A model generated the notes under the pieces. It made no database searches and was not told the origin of the DNA. It saw only the letters and a list, made by a program, of their open reading frames with translations. Below are positions 24,063 to 35,961 of a stretch of 64,000 bases of DNA, one piece after another. The DNA lies in contig NC_064435.1 in the NCBI RefSeq assembly GCF_023343835.1, positions 39,394,603 through 39,458,602 of the forward strand. Reading direction: 5' to 3'. Origin of the DNA: Lagopus muta (lineage: Eukaryota; Chordata; Aves; Galliformes; Phasianidae). How positions within the stretch are numbered: the stretch's first letter is position 1; each line of letters opens with the position of its first letter. The position numbers were made by a program, and so were the translations under genes.

Positions 24063-25277
24063 ACAAACAATTAAGACTAAATGGTTTGATCAAAACGTGA
24101 CTCAAGTGCAAAGCATGTTTCTGTGCAAGCTATCTCTTCCTTACTAGGCCTACGCAATTCTCGTCCAGCATTGTTAGACAAGATAAAAGAAATGCATGGT
24201 TTGTAAGAAGTGGGAGCGATTAAACTGGTTTGGATAGGATCGTGAGTTTCATTCCATCATTTCTCTCTACCTCTGTCAGACAGGATATGTCAACACAATT
24301 TTACTTCTTGTTATGAAAAATAATTGATATGGTACTCATTACCTGTTGCAGTGCTAAGTATCTGCTGATTAAATGCAGACAGACACAGACATCCGCGTCA
24401 TCCTATCATAGCAATTATTTTCTCTGTAGCTGTAGAAAGTTATGCCTTTTTTTTTTTTTTTTCAAAGAAATAAATAACAAATCTACAGTAAACATTTTAA
24501 AACAATCATAAATCTAGAATTTAGAGTAATAAACTTCTGAGATGTATCAAGTTAAACATTGACTTTGTCCATGGCATTTAATGTCTGTTCAGAAGAATGA
24601 ACTTGTGGCTTCAGTTGCATACTGCTGGTTCTCAAGAATATATAATATATAAAATATACAAGGGGGGTTTTGTGTGTGTGTGTGTGTGTGTGTTTTTTTG
24701 TTTGTTTGTTTGTTTTCTGTGAAATTAGGCAGTGCCCTTCAACTTTAGGTGTTGTATTGTCCCTTATTTTTTTCTTGTGCCTCGAATTCAGTTCTAGATG
24801 GAAGGATGTTTTTTTTCTCCATAGTGTTATCAGTTTGGTTTATAGCTTCTTACAGAAACAGTAGACTTCAGAATTTTACTGGATCCTCTGTAACTGTTGG
24901 AATTTAAACTACATTAAGTGTGTCTCCAGCCATGTACCAATGTGTAGTGTTCTACATAATTCCAAACTTCAATCTACCAGAAGTGAGCATACTCTGTGCA
25001 GTAGATATTCCTGGGTACTGCAAAGCATAATGGCCTATAAGCAATAAACTTCTCTGTTTTTGATGCACTGCTATAATGTTTTGCGCAGTTTCATACTAGT
25101 GCTCAGAGCAGTTAATGGGTGCAAATATATTTGTCTGCTTTCCCTTTATAACAGCTGCTTTATAACAGCTGGTAACAGTGAGTTTTTATCCAAAGCCACT
25201 TTGGATTAAGAAGAAAAACAGTTCTCTCTCCTTTCATCTTCCGATTCCCTACATCTCTACATATATGTCTCACAGTT
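24063..25277. other. Unique DNA with simple repeats
   Basis: No gene recognised. The stretch contains a T-tract near 24447-24462 and the TG/GTTT repeat at 24670-24716, listed separately. Confidence 0.6.
24670..24716. repeat. Compound (TG)n-(GTTT)n microsatellite
   Basis: About eleven TG units (24670-24692) run into T7 and then about four GTTT units (to 24716). Confidence 0.95.
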
Positions 25278-25291
25278 TATATATATATATG

Positions 25292-25323
<32 letters not shown>

Positions 25324-25330
25324 TACATAT
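25278..25330. repeat. (TA)n microsatellite with regular G and C interruptions
   Basis: 53 bp of alternating TA are broken by G at two places and C at one. The imperfections suggest an older, more stable tract than the pure (TA)n at 7608-7658. Confidence 0.95.
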
Positions 25331-25532
25331 TTTCTTGGCTTTTCCTCCTTGAGTGGTCACTTGAGAACTCAAAGTATTGGGTATGGCTAAAGTTTTGCAA
25401 AGATTTGAATAAGGATAGTTCTAGCCTTCAAGGCTCAGCTTCTGATTCTGCGAGACTGGCAAACTCCCATTGAAGGCTAGATTTAGGGTTAGGCTCCAGC
25501 TGTGTTCATACTTGCTTTCCCAAGAAAGTTAG

Positions 25533-25796
25533 TGGTCACAATCTGGTAATAAAGGCAGCATCTTTTATTTCTGAAGATCAGGGTTTGCTGAACATTCAAA
25601 AGGAGGCAGTCTCCAAATAGAGATACCTCCTTTGCAGCTGCCAGCCCTTATATGAGGCTAGATAGGAGTGGACTGTGGATCCAACCTTTCTGATCACACA
25701 GATGAGTTGCTTCCACCTGTGCTCCCAGTGCTGATTATGCTCCTTCACCAGGTACTCAATCACCAATCCAGGCCATGACCTGACCATTCCTATACA
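25533..25796 (-). mobile_element. LTR-like element copy B (solo LTR?)
   Basis: Read on the minus strand, this copy starts TGTATAGG and continues with GTCATGGCCTG, ACCTG, CACAGGTGGAAGC, a GGTTGGATCCA core, CATATAAGGGCTGGC (TATA-like box at 25647-25654), TTTGGAGACTGCCTCCTTTT, an AATAAA polyadenylation-like signal (25564-25569) and a GATTGTGACCA end. The order TATA box, then AATAAA, then a short tail fits the U3-R-U5 plan of a retroviral-type LTR. The flanks are GTTAG (25528-25532) and CTTAG (25797-25801), four of five bases identical, which fits a 5-bp target-site duplication. No coding interior is present. The closest relative in the window is 35832-36132. Confidence 0.6.
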
Positions 25797-28700
25797 CTTA
25801 GCTAGTTTTCCTGTGCTGTGGACGTATAGTAACTATCAACATAATCTTAATGTTGACCTGAATTCTACCCCTAGTTATATTCTAGATTTGGTCCATTACT
25901 TGCTGAGATTTTATCTTAAAAGTGATTCTTAAGCTGATTGATATTTTCACTAGAAATAAATATCAAATTGCTAGAGAGGATAAAACTTTTGATTTTCCCT
26001 CTGTTTAGACTAAGAATCTAGAGGTTATATATCCAGTCAAAACTTCTGCCTGTCTTTCATTCATGAAATTAGTATAGAAACGTCCTGCTAAGTTCTCAGA
26101 GTATTTTTGCATTTTCTTCTTCAGTCAAAAATTTAAAGATAAGTTGAACTGTGGAGGAAAAGTCTAAAGACAATATCTCAGTCTTCTATCAAACTGGTAT
26201 GTTTCATGATTTCGGTATAACCTATCTATTAATGATACTTGACGGGGTCTTTTTAAAATTATCTAAATACAGGTAGTGATGATGATGACTATTATTACTA
26301 ATATTTTGCTATTCTCTTGTAAAGTACTGTCACCCTTCCCTTTCCTTTTCCACACTCACACTTCACACTATCTAAAAGCTTGCAAGGGAGCATTGCCTAT
26401 TCTTACAACTTAAGAACTAGTGGGTGGCCTGAAACAGAGGGAATAGACTTGAGTGACCCCATATGCAAAGTGAAAACACAGTAAAGGGACTTGAGAGCAA
26501 AGAAACATGTTGTATAAAACTATTGACCTCAGTTCCTGTGGAAAAAAACTATATACACTTCATAAAGTTCATCTTTTCTGCTGGCTCATAACTCAGTGCT
26601 GCCTTGTTATTTGAAATAAAGCACAAAGTTTTCCTTGAATATATCATTCAGGAAAGATTTTAAATAAAGTGTATATGGTTATGTATTCAAATGTAGTCAG
26701 ACAGCTTAATGATCAGACATTTTTTCCGTTACTGTTAATCAGGAGGTAGTGATGAGGACCAGTGATACAACCACGCAAGCTCACATGCCTTGAAAGCAAG
26801 CTTTTTAGTCATTCTATAATGTTTAAAATAAACCTGAATATCTCCATTTTTAGTGAGGAGGTGGGAGTGGTGGGAACAGAAAAACTCTCAAGATCTTCAA
26901 GATTTTCTGTCTTTTCCATTCTTCATCTTCACTTCTCAGATGTTTGGAAAGAGAGACCAACCACCTGCCTGTCAGGCAACATGTTGAGGGTCCCTTGCCA
27001 TTTTGTTTACCTGCCAAGAATTGAGTTAATCTAAAAAAGGAAAAAAAAAAAAAGGAAATGAGCTTGTCTTGTAAGACTGCCTCTTGCTACTGAGATGCTG
27101 AGCCACTGAAGGTATTTTCCCCTACCCTGGGCTCTGCACATTGCCATCACTGGTCTTAGTGCCTGTACATCATATAGATTTTGCATATGTATCTCCTTTC
27201 TCACTGGCTTACCCTCTGCAATGCTTTTTATCCATAAATAGTTGACAGCTGTGTATACGACCCAGACAGCTTTAAAAGAAACAGGCACTCCATGTACTAG
27301 TTTGCTTGATGTGAACAATATTTAAGATAGGAACAGAGAGTCCCTTCGTAGTACTACCAGCAGTCCACAAGATGTCATGCTATCTCAAAAATGGCGATTT
27401 ATGTGTACCTGGAAAGTGCTGCACTTCTAAGGCTCCAGGAACAGCATGATCTGTTCAGGCAGCTTAAGTGTAAGGTGTTCAGACAAGCTGAAGGCTGCCC
27501 TTGAGCAAGTATGTTCCTAGGTCTGCTGTGATCTCTTACTAAGTAATAAGTTGCCAACTTGATTCCAACTCTAAATTATTAAAAGAACATTTAAACAAAT
27601 GCATCCTCAAACTCTTATTCTTAGTTCTACACAATTTGTCAACTCAGTGGAAGGGAAAGGAATTGCACCAACTTGCCTAAGAAAATAGATCCTGGCATGT
27701 ATTTTGAGTATAGCTTGTTGTCAGTGTTACCACATCAAAACTAAGAGAGCTTATTGCAGTGCTCAGACCTCTTGCTTTATGCAGTAAGTATGACTCTGAA
27801 TACTTCTAGAAGTTATTGTTGCGTTTAAGTGAAAGGCAATATTTACTTTCCCATAGTACTTAATTTCTGAGTTACTCAGAGAATAAATCATTCTACTTTT
27901 ACTGTTTCTGAAGTGAGGGAAAAAAATTTCCAATGGAGTGGCCAAATACTGAAGTTGTAGGAGTGCTAAGCGAAGCAAGTTTTGCTTATTAAATTGTAAG
28001 TCTAGATGGACATGTAACAAGAGACATAAAACCCTGTGCCTCTGTCAGCACAACCGTGATCATCTGTCCATGTTAACACTCTAAGTCTGATTCAGAAAAG
28101 CTGGTGTTTCAAACAGTGAGGACAGTCATACACTAACACCAGAAGCTTTAAGTAAGATTCACGCCAGTTGTATGGAGTGGGATGTGTGACAGGAAAGACA
28201 GCAAAGGAAATGAATGCAGGACCAAAGGCACAAGACTGAAAAGATTCCTGATGGTTGTTAGTACCAAATGAAGGAAAAATAACTACTGATGGGTATCTAG
28301 ATAATCCTAGCAAATGTTGCAAGTTTTGTTGTTCCTTGTGCCTTTCTTCTGTAAGAGAATGCTCTCAAGATTTAGAATTGGTCACTATGTCAGGTATGGT
28401 CACTGAATGTGAAAAGAAATAAGGTGAATAAAATTCGTGTTCTGTGCTGGAGAGAGGGTACTTGAATATTTTAAAAGCTTTTTTTTTTCAATTAGCAAAT
28501 AAATGTTGAACGTTATTGAGTTTGAACAAAAGCAGACAATAAATAAATAGCTCCCTCTTCCATTTCTATTGGACAAGACTTTCCCTGAAAAAATTCCATC
28601 TTTAGCTGAAACTAGCAACTACATCACCATTATCTAGAATGTGAGAACTGCCAATCAGTTTGGCAATACACTGGAACTGAGATGGGAAAACATGCAGCTG

Positions 28701-30019
28701 TTTTGACATTCTGTGAAAAAAAGCCATAGAAGAAATTTATTACAGTATGTTTAGATCTACCGCAGTATTATAACATTTGTTTAAAAAGAAACAATGCCAT
28801 ATTTGCAACATCAATATATATTATAAAAATTGCATTCATTTTCCACCAACTCCAGATTGGAGGTTTCCTTCTTTCCTCGCTGCTCTTCAGTATTTGTTAC
28901 CAAGCTCTGCATAGTTTTCAGGGCCACTATCACGATTTTCATTTTTTTATTTTTACAAACGTGGAGCTGAAGCACTGCTGTTAGAGTATATTATTACTCG
29001 TGATGTGGCAAGAGATTTCAGAAGACTTTATTAGATTAACCTAGCCACAAATTCTAATGAGTTTACCATGTATTCCAACTTCACTGAATATTTTAGCTGT
29101 AGATGCTTTGGCCATTAATGGGTTGAGAAAAGGATAGAGGAGCTCTGTTTTTAGTCATATTGTGTAAAGATACCCAACTAGACAATTTATGACATCTCTA
29201 AAAGAAGTGTTTCAGCACACATTTTGATACAACTGAAAATAATATTTTCTCTTATAGTCTATCCCCTTTTAAAACAAACACAAGAAAATGCATAACTGTC
29301 AATCTTCCTCATCTTCATCCTTCTCTGTTATCACAGGACTTGATGATTTGTTGCGAAGGAACAGAATGGTTTACTCAATGCAAGGCAATGTGTGTCTCTA
29401 TTCCTGTTCTGATACCTTTTTTCTGCAGCATTCATTCTTCAACTGAAAGAAGCGTATCTTTGAAAGACTTAATAAATGAAAACATTTGAACAGCATATTT
29501 CAGATTGGAGAAATTGAGTTATGTTATATAGTAGTCTGAGCAGCAGAGGACAGACTGATCCTTGTTGAAGAGTAAATAAAGAAATTCTCTTGAAACATTT
29601 GCATTACAGTTTTTATATCTTTGTAACTGAATACTCCTGAAAAGTAACCAGAATTTGAAGGCTAGTTGAAGGCTAGCTGAAGGCTAGTTCCATCTTTCTA
29701 ATGAGTAGAATTGAGTTGAAAATTGAGGATTAAATTATTTTACTTTTCTTCATTTACTGTCTACTAAATAAATGTTTATGATTTTACATACACCAAATAA
29801 CAGTGATGGGTAAGTATAATAGGGATAGTAAGAGGGCTGCTATCTTCAGGAGAAATGGAACTAATACAGAGTTTTTGGTGCACTCAAAATCTGTTCTGAA
29901 TAGTGAAAAGAGAGGCTTGTTTAATCTGTTCCTAAGTACTGTAACGCTTATGTCTTTCCCTTCATGACCATGACCTTCATGACTAAAATTCCTTGAATTC
30001 TTGTCTCATTGCATTTCAA
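25797..30019. other. Unique DNA, no gene recognised
   Basis: No gene or interspersed repeat recognised in 4.2 kb. It contains a purine tract near 27034-27056 and a small 11-bp tandem repeat at 29657-29689, listed separately. Confidence 0.6.
29657..29689. repeat. Three tandem 11-bp units
   Basis: GAAGGCTAGTT, GAAGGCTAGCT and GAAGGCTAGTT follow one another without spacing, with one mismatch in the middle unit. This is an isolated minisatellite-like triplication in unique DNA. Confidence 0.95.
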
Positions 30020-30595
30020 GGCTGCTATGGCCAAAGTTTTTCCTGGGCTATATTGGAAATGTGACCAGCAGGGCAAGGGAGGTGACTGTCCCCTTCTACT
30101 TTGCTTTTGTGAGGTTCCACATGCAGTACTGCATACAGGTCTGGAGCCTTTAGTTCAAGAAAGACATAAAGCTGTTTGGAGTGGGTCTAGAGAAGACCAC
30201 AGAGACGATCAGAGGGTTGAAGCATCTCTCCTATGAAGAAAGGCTAAGCTGGTGCTCAACCTGGAAAAGAGTCTTCATGGAAACATGGTTGCAGCCTTCC
30301 AGTACTTATAGGGAGACTACTAGAAAGTTAGAAAGAGAGGGACTCTTTATAAGAGAGAGTACTAATAGGATAGAGGATAATGACTTTAAACTGAAAGAAA
30401 GTAGATTTAGATTAGACATTTGGAAGAAATTCTTTACTGATAGAATGGTGAGGCACAAACATATGCTGCCCAGAGAAGCTGCAGATGCTCCATCCCTGGA
30501 GGCATACAAGACTGGAGGGAACCCTGAGTAGCCTAGTCTGATCTTATGGGAGGTGTCCCTGCTTACAGCAGGGGCAGTGGAACCTAGATATCTTT
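30020..30595 (+). mobile_element. CR1 LINE fragment, ORF2 C-terminus and 3' UTR
   Basis: About 575 bp in sense orientation, with TGACCAGCAGGGCAAGGGAG near its 5' end, the GCTCCATCCCTGGAGG phrase at 30488-30503 and the 3' UTR phrase GGGAGGTGTCCCTGC near 30548. The terminal octamer repeat is lost. Its wording (TRKLERE, LPREAADAPSLEA) differs from the 6.2, 57 and 63 kb copies, so it belongs to a different CR1 subfamily. Confidence 0.93.
30181..30531 (+). pseudogene. CR1 ORF2 C-terminal fragment, frameshifted
   Basis: This is an open frame of 116 codons within the CR1 copy above. It starts off with RGLKHLSYEERL (residues 12-23), drops out of frame through the middle, and returns with STNRIEDNDFKLKESRFRLD (60-79) and KKFFTDRMVRH, then LPREAADAPSLEAYKTGG. 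The same C-terminal ORF2 region is intact in the 6.2 kb copy. There is no catalytic domain, so it is a relic only. Confidence 0.85.
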
Positions 30596-31645
30596 GATTT
30601 CAAAAACCAAGATATCTTGTCTTCAAACGTAATACATTCTATAACTCCACTGAATGATTCTATTTTCTGTATTATGAGAAATGATTAGCTAGGATGGGGA
30701 ATACTAGCTTCTTATTAGTAATGTGGGTTAGGAGCCAGCTAAAGAGGAAGAGACAGCTGGTAGTACCACTGATGCCCAAGAAAATGAAATTGGAAGAAGC
30801 ACAGGGAAGGGCTATTAGGATAAAGCAGGGAAGAGATCCAAATAGTCTCATTTGACCAGATTCTTATTACATTTATTTTCCTAAACACTTTCTACAAAGA
30901 CATTAGTGGAAGGAGAGCAAGCACTATGAGAATAAGGCACAACAGGCGCAGCAAGAAGTGTTTATAAGGTCATCAAAAATTAATTTAGCTTGAATACTAG
31001 AAAACACTATGTAGTTGTCGCAACAGTGAGGTTCCAAAACAATCTTCCCGTAAGAGTAATGCCAGAGATACACTGTTTTGTAAGAACAGGATTTTAGTGT
31101 GTTGTGCATGTCAATCAGCAGCTCAGTATCACAGCCCCTCAGTCACTCTCCCCACGCTGGGATAACAGAGAGAATCAGGAAGGTAAAAGTACAAGAAATC
31201 ATGGATTGACATATAGATTAATAGTAGAACAAAATCTGCACAAATAAGTAAAATATGGAATTCATTTACTACTTCTCATCAGCTGGCATAAGTTCAACAA
31301 TTTCCAGGAAAACAGGGCCCCATCTTTTCCTATTCCATCTCCCTAGCCTTCTCACTGGCAGGGCATCATGAGGAGCTGAAAAGTCCTTGGCTTTTTTGCA
31401 AGCCAGAACTACAAGAGTGATGTGCTATCACCAGTATTTTCATTAAAAATCCAAAGCATAGCATCCTTTGAGATTCTGTGAAAAAATATTAATTCTATCC
31501 CAGCCAAAGCCAGTACAGTGAAGTACAGTACAGTCAGTGAAGATCTCTAAGATAAGTTGCTTATCTCTCCTGTGTTTTTTATGAAGATAGTTGTATTGTT
31601 AAACATTATTTTGGATTATGATGACGTGCTTAAGTTCCTCTAAAT
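30596..31645. other. Unique DNA between CR1 copies
   Basis: No gene or clear repeat recognised in this 1 kb spacer. Confidence 0.55.
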
Positions 31646-31685
31646 GAATAGAATAGAATGGAGTAGAGCAGAATAGAATAGAATA
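31646..31685. repeat. (GAATA)8 imperfect microsatellite from a CR1 tail
   Basis: Eight consecutive pentamers are present, five of them perfect GAATA and three with changes (GAATG, GAGTA, GAGCA). They directly continue the 3' end of the antisense CR1, so the microsatellite probably grew from the element's own terminal repeat. Confidence 0.9.
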
Positions 31686-31985
31686 GCTCAGTTGGAAGGG
31701 ATGTACAAAGATCATTAAGTCCAACTGGCTGTCCTCTTCTGCGCTAACAACAGTTAAAGCATATTATTGTAAGTATTATCCTAATGACTCTTGAACACTG
31801 TCAGACATGGTCATCAAGCAACTCTCAAGGAAGCCTGTTCCAGTGTTTGACCACACTCACAGTATAGAAATGTTTCCCAATACCTTGTCTGAACCTCCTT
31901 GTGTGTAGCTCTGTGCCATTCCCATCCTGCTATTGGCTCCCAGGGTCAGAGCCTGACACCTCCCTCTATTCCCCTCCTCAGAAAT
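31646..31985 (-). mobile_element. CR1 LINE 3' fragment, antisense, with pentameric tail
   Basis: The plus strand starts with eight GAATA-type pentamers and passes into AGCTCAGTTGGAAGGGATGT, the reverse complement of a CR1 3' UTR. It continues through the ORF2 C-terminus (AGCCTGTTCCAGTGTTTGAC at about 31830) and stops at about 31985. Here the tail repeat is the pentamer TATTC in the sense direction, not the octamer seen at 6791 or 43450, which is a subfamily difference. Confidence 0.92.
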
Positions 31986-32356
31986 CTACAAAAAGTTCAC
32001 TAAAGTGAACACTGTGTAGAAACTGACTTAAATGGACAAATAGCATTCTAGCAAGACACAGTACAAATGGAAATAGAATATATGATAATTTGCAGTTTAC
32101 TATACAGTGACCAGAATTACAAGACCAATGACTACAGTACATTTCACTGGCATATGTAAAGTCCTGAGGTATTGTTCTTCTGATGTTAAGATTTCTGAGC
32201 ATCTGAGTGCTCATCAGCAATCAAAAAAAGATGTTTCTTGACTCAATAAATGTAGTGATGAAGCTACCTTGAGAGGGTTCTCCCCAAGCCTACTCAATTG
32301 TTACGTATTTTATTGCTATGGCAGACTGGAGTAATTTAATGGATTAGGAGGCTAGT
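31986..32356. other. Spacer between two antisense CR1 copies
   Basis: 370 bp of unique sequence. No gene or repeat recognised. Confidence 0.55.
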
Positions 32357-33140
32357 CATAGAATCATAAAATCATTTGAATTGGAAGGGACAGTTAATGG
32401 TCATCTAGTCCAACTCCCCAGGAATGAACAGGGACACCTATACCTAGGTCAGGTTGCTCAGAGCCTGGTCAAGCCTCACCTTGAATGTCATCAGGGACAG
32501 GGCATACACCACACCTCTGAGCAACTTGTTCCAGTGTTCCACCATCTTTATAATAAAAAACTTCTTTCTTATATTCGGTCTAAATCTCCCCTCTTCTAGG
32601 TTGAAACCATTTCACCTTGTCCTATCACAACAGACCCTGCTAAAGAGCCTGCCCCCTTCTTTCTTAGAGTCTTCCCCCTCCCCCTTAGATACTAAAAGGC
32701 TGCTCTCAGCTCTCCCCAGAGCCTTCTCTTCTCCAGGCTGAAAAGCCCCATCTCTCTCAGCCTGTCCTCACAGTGAAGGTGTTTCATCCCTTGTATCATT
32801 TTGTGGCCCTTCTCTGGATGTGGTCCAGCAGGTCCACATCATTCCTAAACTGAGGTCTCCATATATAGATGCAGTACTCTGGGTGAGGTCTCACTGGCAC
32901 AGAAGGGCAGGATCACCTCCCTTGACCTGCTGGCCATGTTTCTTTTGTTGCAGTTCAGGTCATGGTTGGCTTTCTGGGCTGTGAGCGCACATTGCTGACT
33001 CATGTCCCTCTTACCACACAGCAGTACCCCCAGATCCTTTTCAGCACGACTGTGCTCTACCTTTATATCTCCCAGCTTGTATAGATAGCGAGGGTTCCCT
33101 TGACCCAGGTACAAGACCATGCTGCTTTTTTTGTACAGGG
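32357..33140 (-). mobile_element. CR1 LINE, antisense, about 0.78 kb
   Basis: The plus strand starts CATAGAATCATAAAATCATT (CR1 3' terminus reversed). It runs through the antisense 3' UTR and ORF2 C-terminus: CCTTCTCTTCTCCAGGCTGA at 32721-32740, CTTCTCTGGATGTGGTCCAG at 32808-32827, GATCACCTCCCTTGACCTGC at 32910-32929 and TTGACCCAGGTACAAGACCA at 33099-33118. Beyond about 33140 the homology ends by 5' truncation. It is better preserved than the copies at 17.7 and 23.9 kb. Confidence 0.95.
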
Positions 33141-33195
33141 GATGACTAAGCAGGGTGAGTTTAAAGGAGCCTCCCATTTTAAAAAGAGATATCAT
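32845..33195 (-). pseudogene. CR1 ORF2 fragment, minus strand
   Basis: An open frame of 116 codons carries the ORF2 segment between the palm domain and the conserved HLEYC region. LYLGQGNPRYLYKLGDIKVE (residues 28-47), EKDLGVLLCGKRDMSQQCAL (52-71) and [11 protein letters not shown] (88-98) are recognisable. The frame then drifts where HLEYC would be expected. The first 20 or so residues come from flanking DNA, so the Met is not a real start. No catalytic motif is present. Confidence 0.88.
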
Positions 33196-35831
33196 ATTTC
33201 TCAGGATTCCAAGAGAGAATTAGCAATTAAAGGGAGATAGGCTGAAACAGTAGTTAATTTCTTATTAAGAAAATTCAGATTAAAGTTTTGGAGGAGATAT
33301 TCTTCTAACCCCCTGGGGAAGGTTGCATTATATAAATCCTATTTAAGAGTGTTTAATGGTATATACTACATTATAAAACTGGCACTCTTTAAAGGAATTT
33401 CCAGAATAAATTCCTGTTTCATGCAATATTTATTTTTATAATTCTGGATATTATATTACGGAAATATTGATTGAGAAAGATCAGTGCAGCTTTTATATTT
33501 AAATAAAAGTTGTATTGTCTTTTTTTAATTCTGCTTAGAGATAAAATGACCACATATAATACAGTGGTTGAGGATGACAACATTTGCAAGCAATTCCTCT
33601 TTGCAGATAACTCATAATGGGGTGGAATGATGTAAACATCACCATGCATCACCTTCCCTGTGAGGGACCTCTTATCAGGTATAGCTATCTGACTCTTGCT
33701 TACATTTTGTGTATCTGTATGAAACTTCTACCTCTGCTGTGCTGAATGCTGTGAAACTCCACTGTAACAAATGACTTAAAAATTTTGTTAGTGCACGAGT
33801 GGGTCAGAAATGTCTCTGTAGAAGTTGCTTTTGGCAGTAATTCTCATGAGACATGAATCAGCTTTTCCTCTAATGCAGTAGCTCTTCCATCATGTGTGTC
33901 AGATAGTATTAACCATTTTCTGAACAAATTCAAAGATATTGTCCATTCCATCTCTACATCTTTCCCATTTCCCAGCACTACTCTACAGACCCTTTGACTT
34001 TTTAGTAGTCTTTCAAACTATTTAAAATATTTGGCTGCTCCTTAGCCCATCTGTTCCTTGTTGACAGTTATCTGACTCCCCTCTGTTCACTACATTCGGT
34101 ATGGTTAATCTAATGCCAAAACTGGCAAAAAAATACTACCTTGTATTGCTGGTTTATCTTCCCTTTGTTTATCATTCTTTGAGTTAGAAAGCAAAATCTT
34201 TGCTTCAAATGTAGCCAACGCTGATCCTAATAATTGAAAAAAAGTAGTAAGGGGGATATTTTGGTAAACATGGACCGTGGTAGTGCTTTCCAAACCTATT
34301 TTGGAATGTCTTCAGCAGAAAGGCTTAATTTTCCCAAGGGTTGATATCTCAGGAGGCCAGAAGTATAATACACAATAACATAAATAAAACATGAAACTTC
34401 AAAGGCATATAAATACTACCAACTCTCACCTTTCTGGAATAAGATTACAGAAGGCAACCTCAAAACTCCCTGAAACAAAGTAACATGAATCGATAATTCT
34501 TCTGACTAGTACTGGGTTTTGATTGGAAGGAGATGCAAATACAACATTTTGCTTTGGATTAACTTTAGGTTAACATTTCCGTGCCATTTTAAGACTGAAT
34601 TAGACAAGAATCAGGTTTAGCTTTGCCTGAGCAAAAAATCTCCTGAGCTCTTCTCAGGAGATTTTTGGACATCTTGAAGAGCCAAAATGGAAAAGAGTTT
34701 ATTGTTTGCCAGAAACAAATGATGGCTTTTGGGGCCCCAGCAAGAGACTGAAAGTGACATGGGATTTTTATTTGGTTGATTGGGTTTTTTTGAATGTATC
34801 TTTCACCTGTAATGGTCAAGCACAGTTTCAAGTCCCCAAAGTGTGATTACTATGTAGGAATTGAGTAAGACTTCAATCCTAAGTATCAAAGAATCCATAA
34901 ATTTACATCACTCTTCCCTGATTTTTGGACAGCTTCCTGGAAATCTCAGTGCAATAACTTCTTAGGGACCTTAAGGAGAATAAGTTGCTGTTTATCATTC
35001 TTCCTTCATACAGGATTGCAATCCACCTACCCTCTCCCTTGTGATGGTGAATTTCCACCAGGATCAAAAGGAGTGTTTCCTTCACTCAGTTGTTCCAATA
35101 CCAAACTCTTGCTTCTTGTGACAGAATTTTCAGCTGCTCCATAAGATTAACAACCAAGTGCTTTTTTCTATAGTTTTCACTGTCTGGGAGGCCCCTTGTA
35201 TCACACTTTAGAAAATCACTAGCTTTTGTGCTGCTTAATAATAGGAAGATGTATTCATCAGGCATATAGTGGAGAGAAATTTTTTTCTGCCTGCTAAGGA
35301 TCTTTTCCAGAACTCAGCCTGCCAGCATGTTGTCAAAAGCAGAGGCAAACACATCGGTTTGTATACAGAAAAAATAGTTAGGTGTTTTCAAATGACTCAG
35401 TGTGATGAGATTCATTTCAGGCTCGAAAAGGAATGCCAGAAATGATCTGAGAAACAATAACAATGTGGACTAAAATTTGAGAATTTGGAGAGAATTGCAG
35501 AAACAAGAAGTTAAAAAAAAAATGAAGAATAGTCATCTTACAGCCAATTCCTGGGGGAGGGGAAAAAAAAAAAATAAGAAAACAATCTATATAAAATAAT
35601 TCTCAAGCATCTTGGAAATAAACACATGGATTTATCAGGAATAATCTAGGTTAAACTAATCCATCTTCCTCCAAAAGAAAGTAATAGGCCTCTTGCATAG
35701 TGAAATAATATGATATTTTGAAAATCATTTTAATGCAGTTTATGAATACAGTCTCTTAAGGATTGGACACCTGATACTAATATCAGCAAGTACATAAACT
35801 GATGAGGAGCATAGTTTTAAAATAACTGAAC
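33141..35831. other. Unique DNA, no gene recognised
   Basis: No gene or interspersed repeat recognised. It contains the 14-bp hairpin at 34634-34666, listed separately, and A-tracts near 35513-35521 and 35564-35573. Confidence 0.6.
34634..34666. other. Perfect 14-bp inverted repeat (hairpin)
   Basis: The arms AAAAATCTCCTGAG (34634-34647) and CTCAGGAGATTTTT (34653-34666) are exactly complementary around a 5-base CTCTT loop. It is the longest perfect hairpin found by eye in the window and lies in unique DNA. The stem is too short for a microRNA precursor and does not extend outward. On the plus strand it ends in five Ts, which resembles a simple stem and T-run, but no transcript is evident. 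Confidence 0.9.
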
Positions 35832-35904
35832 TGTATGGGAACTGCTGAGTCACGGCCTGAACCTCTGATTGATCACCTGAGGCGAGCCATGAGTCAGCCA
35901 GAGA

Positions 35905-35933
35905 AGCACAGGTGAAGGCAATTCACCTGTGCT
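35905..35933. promoter_or_regulatory. 12-bp inverted repeat with two E-box-like CAGGTG/CACCTG arms
   Basis: AGCACAGGTGAA (35905-35916) and TTCACCTGTGCT (35922-35933) are perfectly complementary around GGCAA. Each arm holds a CAGGTG/CACCTG E-box. Copy B keeps one arm only in part, so the hairpin is either ancestral and decaying or specific to copy C. A regulatory role is inference from its place about 40 bp upstream of a TATA-like box. Confidence 0.6.
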
Positions 35934-35942
35934 GCCGGAAGG

Positions 35943-35961
35943 GGTGGAGCCAGGCTCCACC
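35943..35961. promoter_or_regulatory. 9-bp inverted repeat at the LTR-like core
   Basis: GGTGGAGCC and GGCTCCACC flank a single A (35952). The related copies keep GAGCCAGG or GGATCCA here, so the core is a family feature. It could be a protein-binding palindrome or an RNA stem. Neither is shown. Confidence 0.6.

Noticed and set aside
28700..29000. Possible short interspersed element in AT-rich DNA
   Set aside because: No tRNA- or 7SL-like promoter and no poly(A) tail with flanking duplication could be found.
29657..29689. Possible CRISPR-like repeats
   Set aside because: Three 11-bp units without spacers in vertebrate DNA form a small tandem repeat, not an array.
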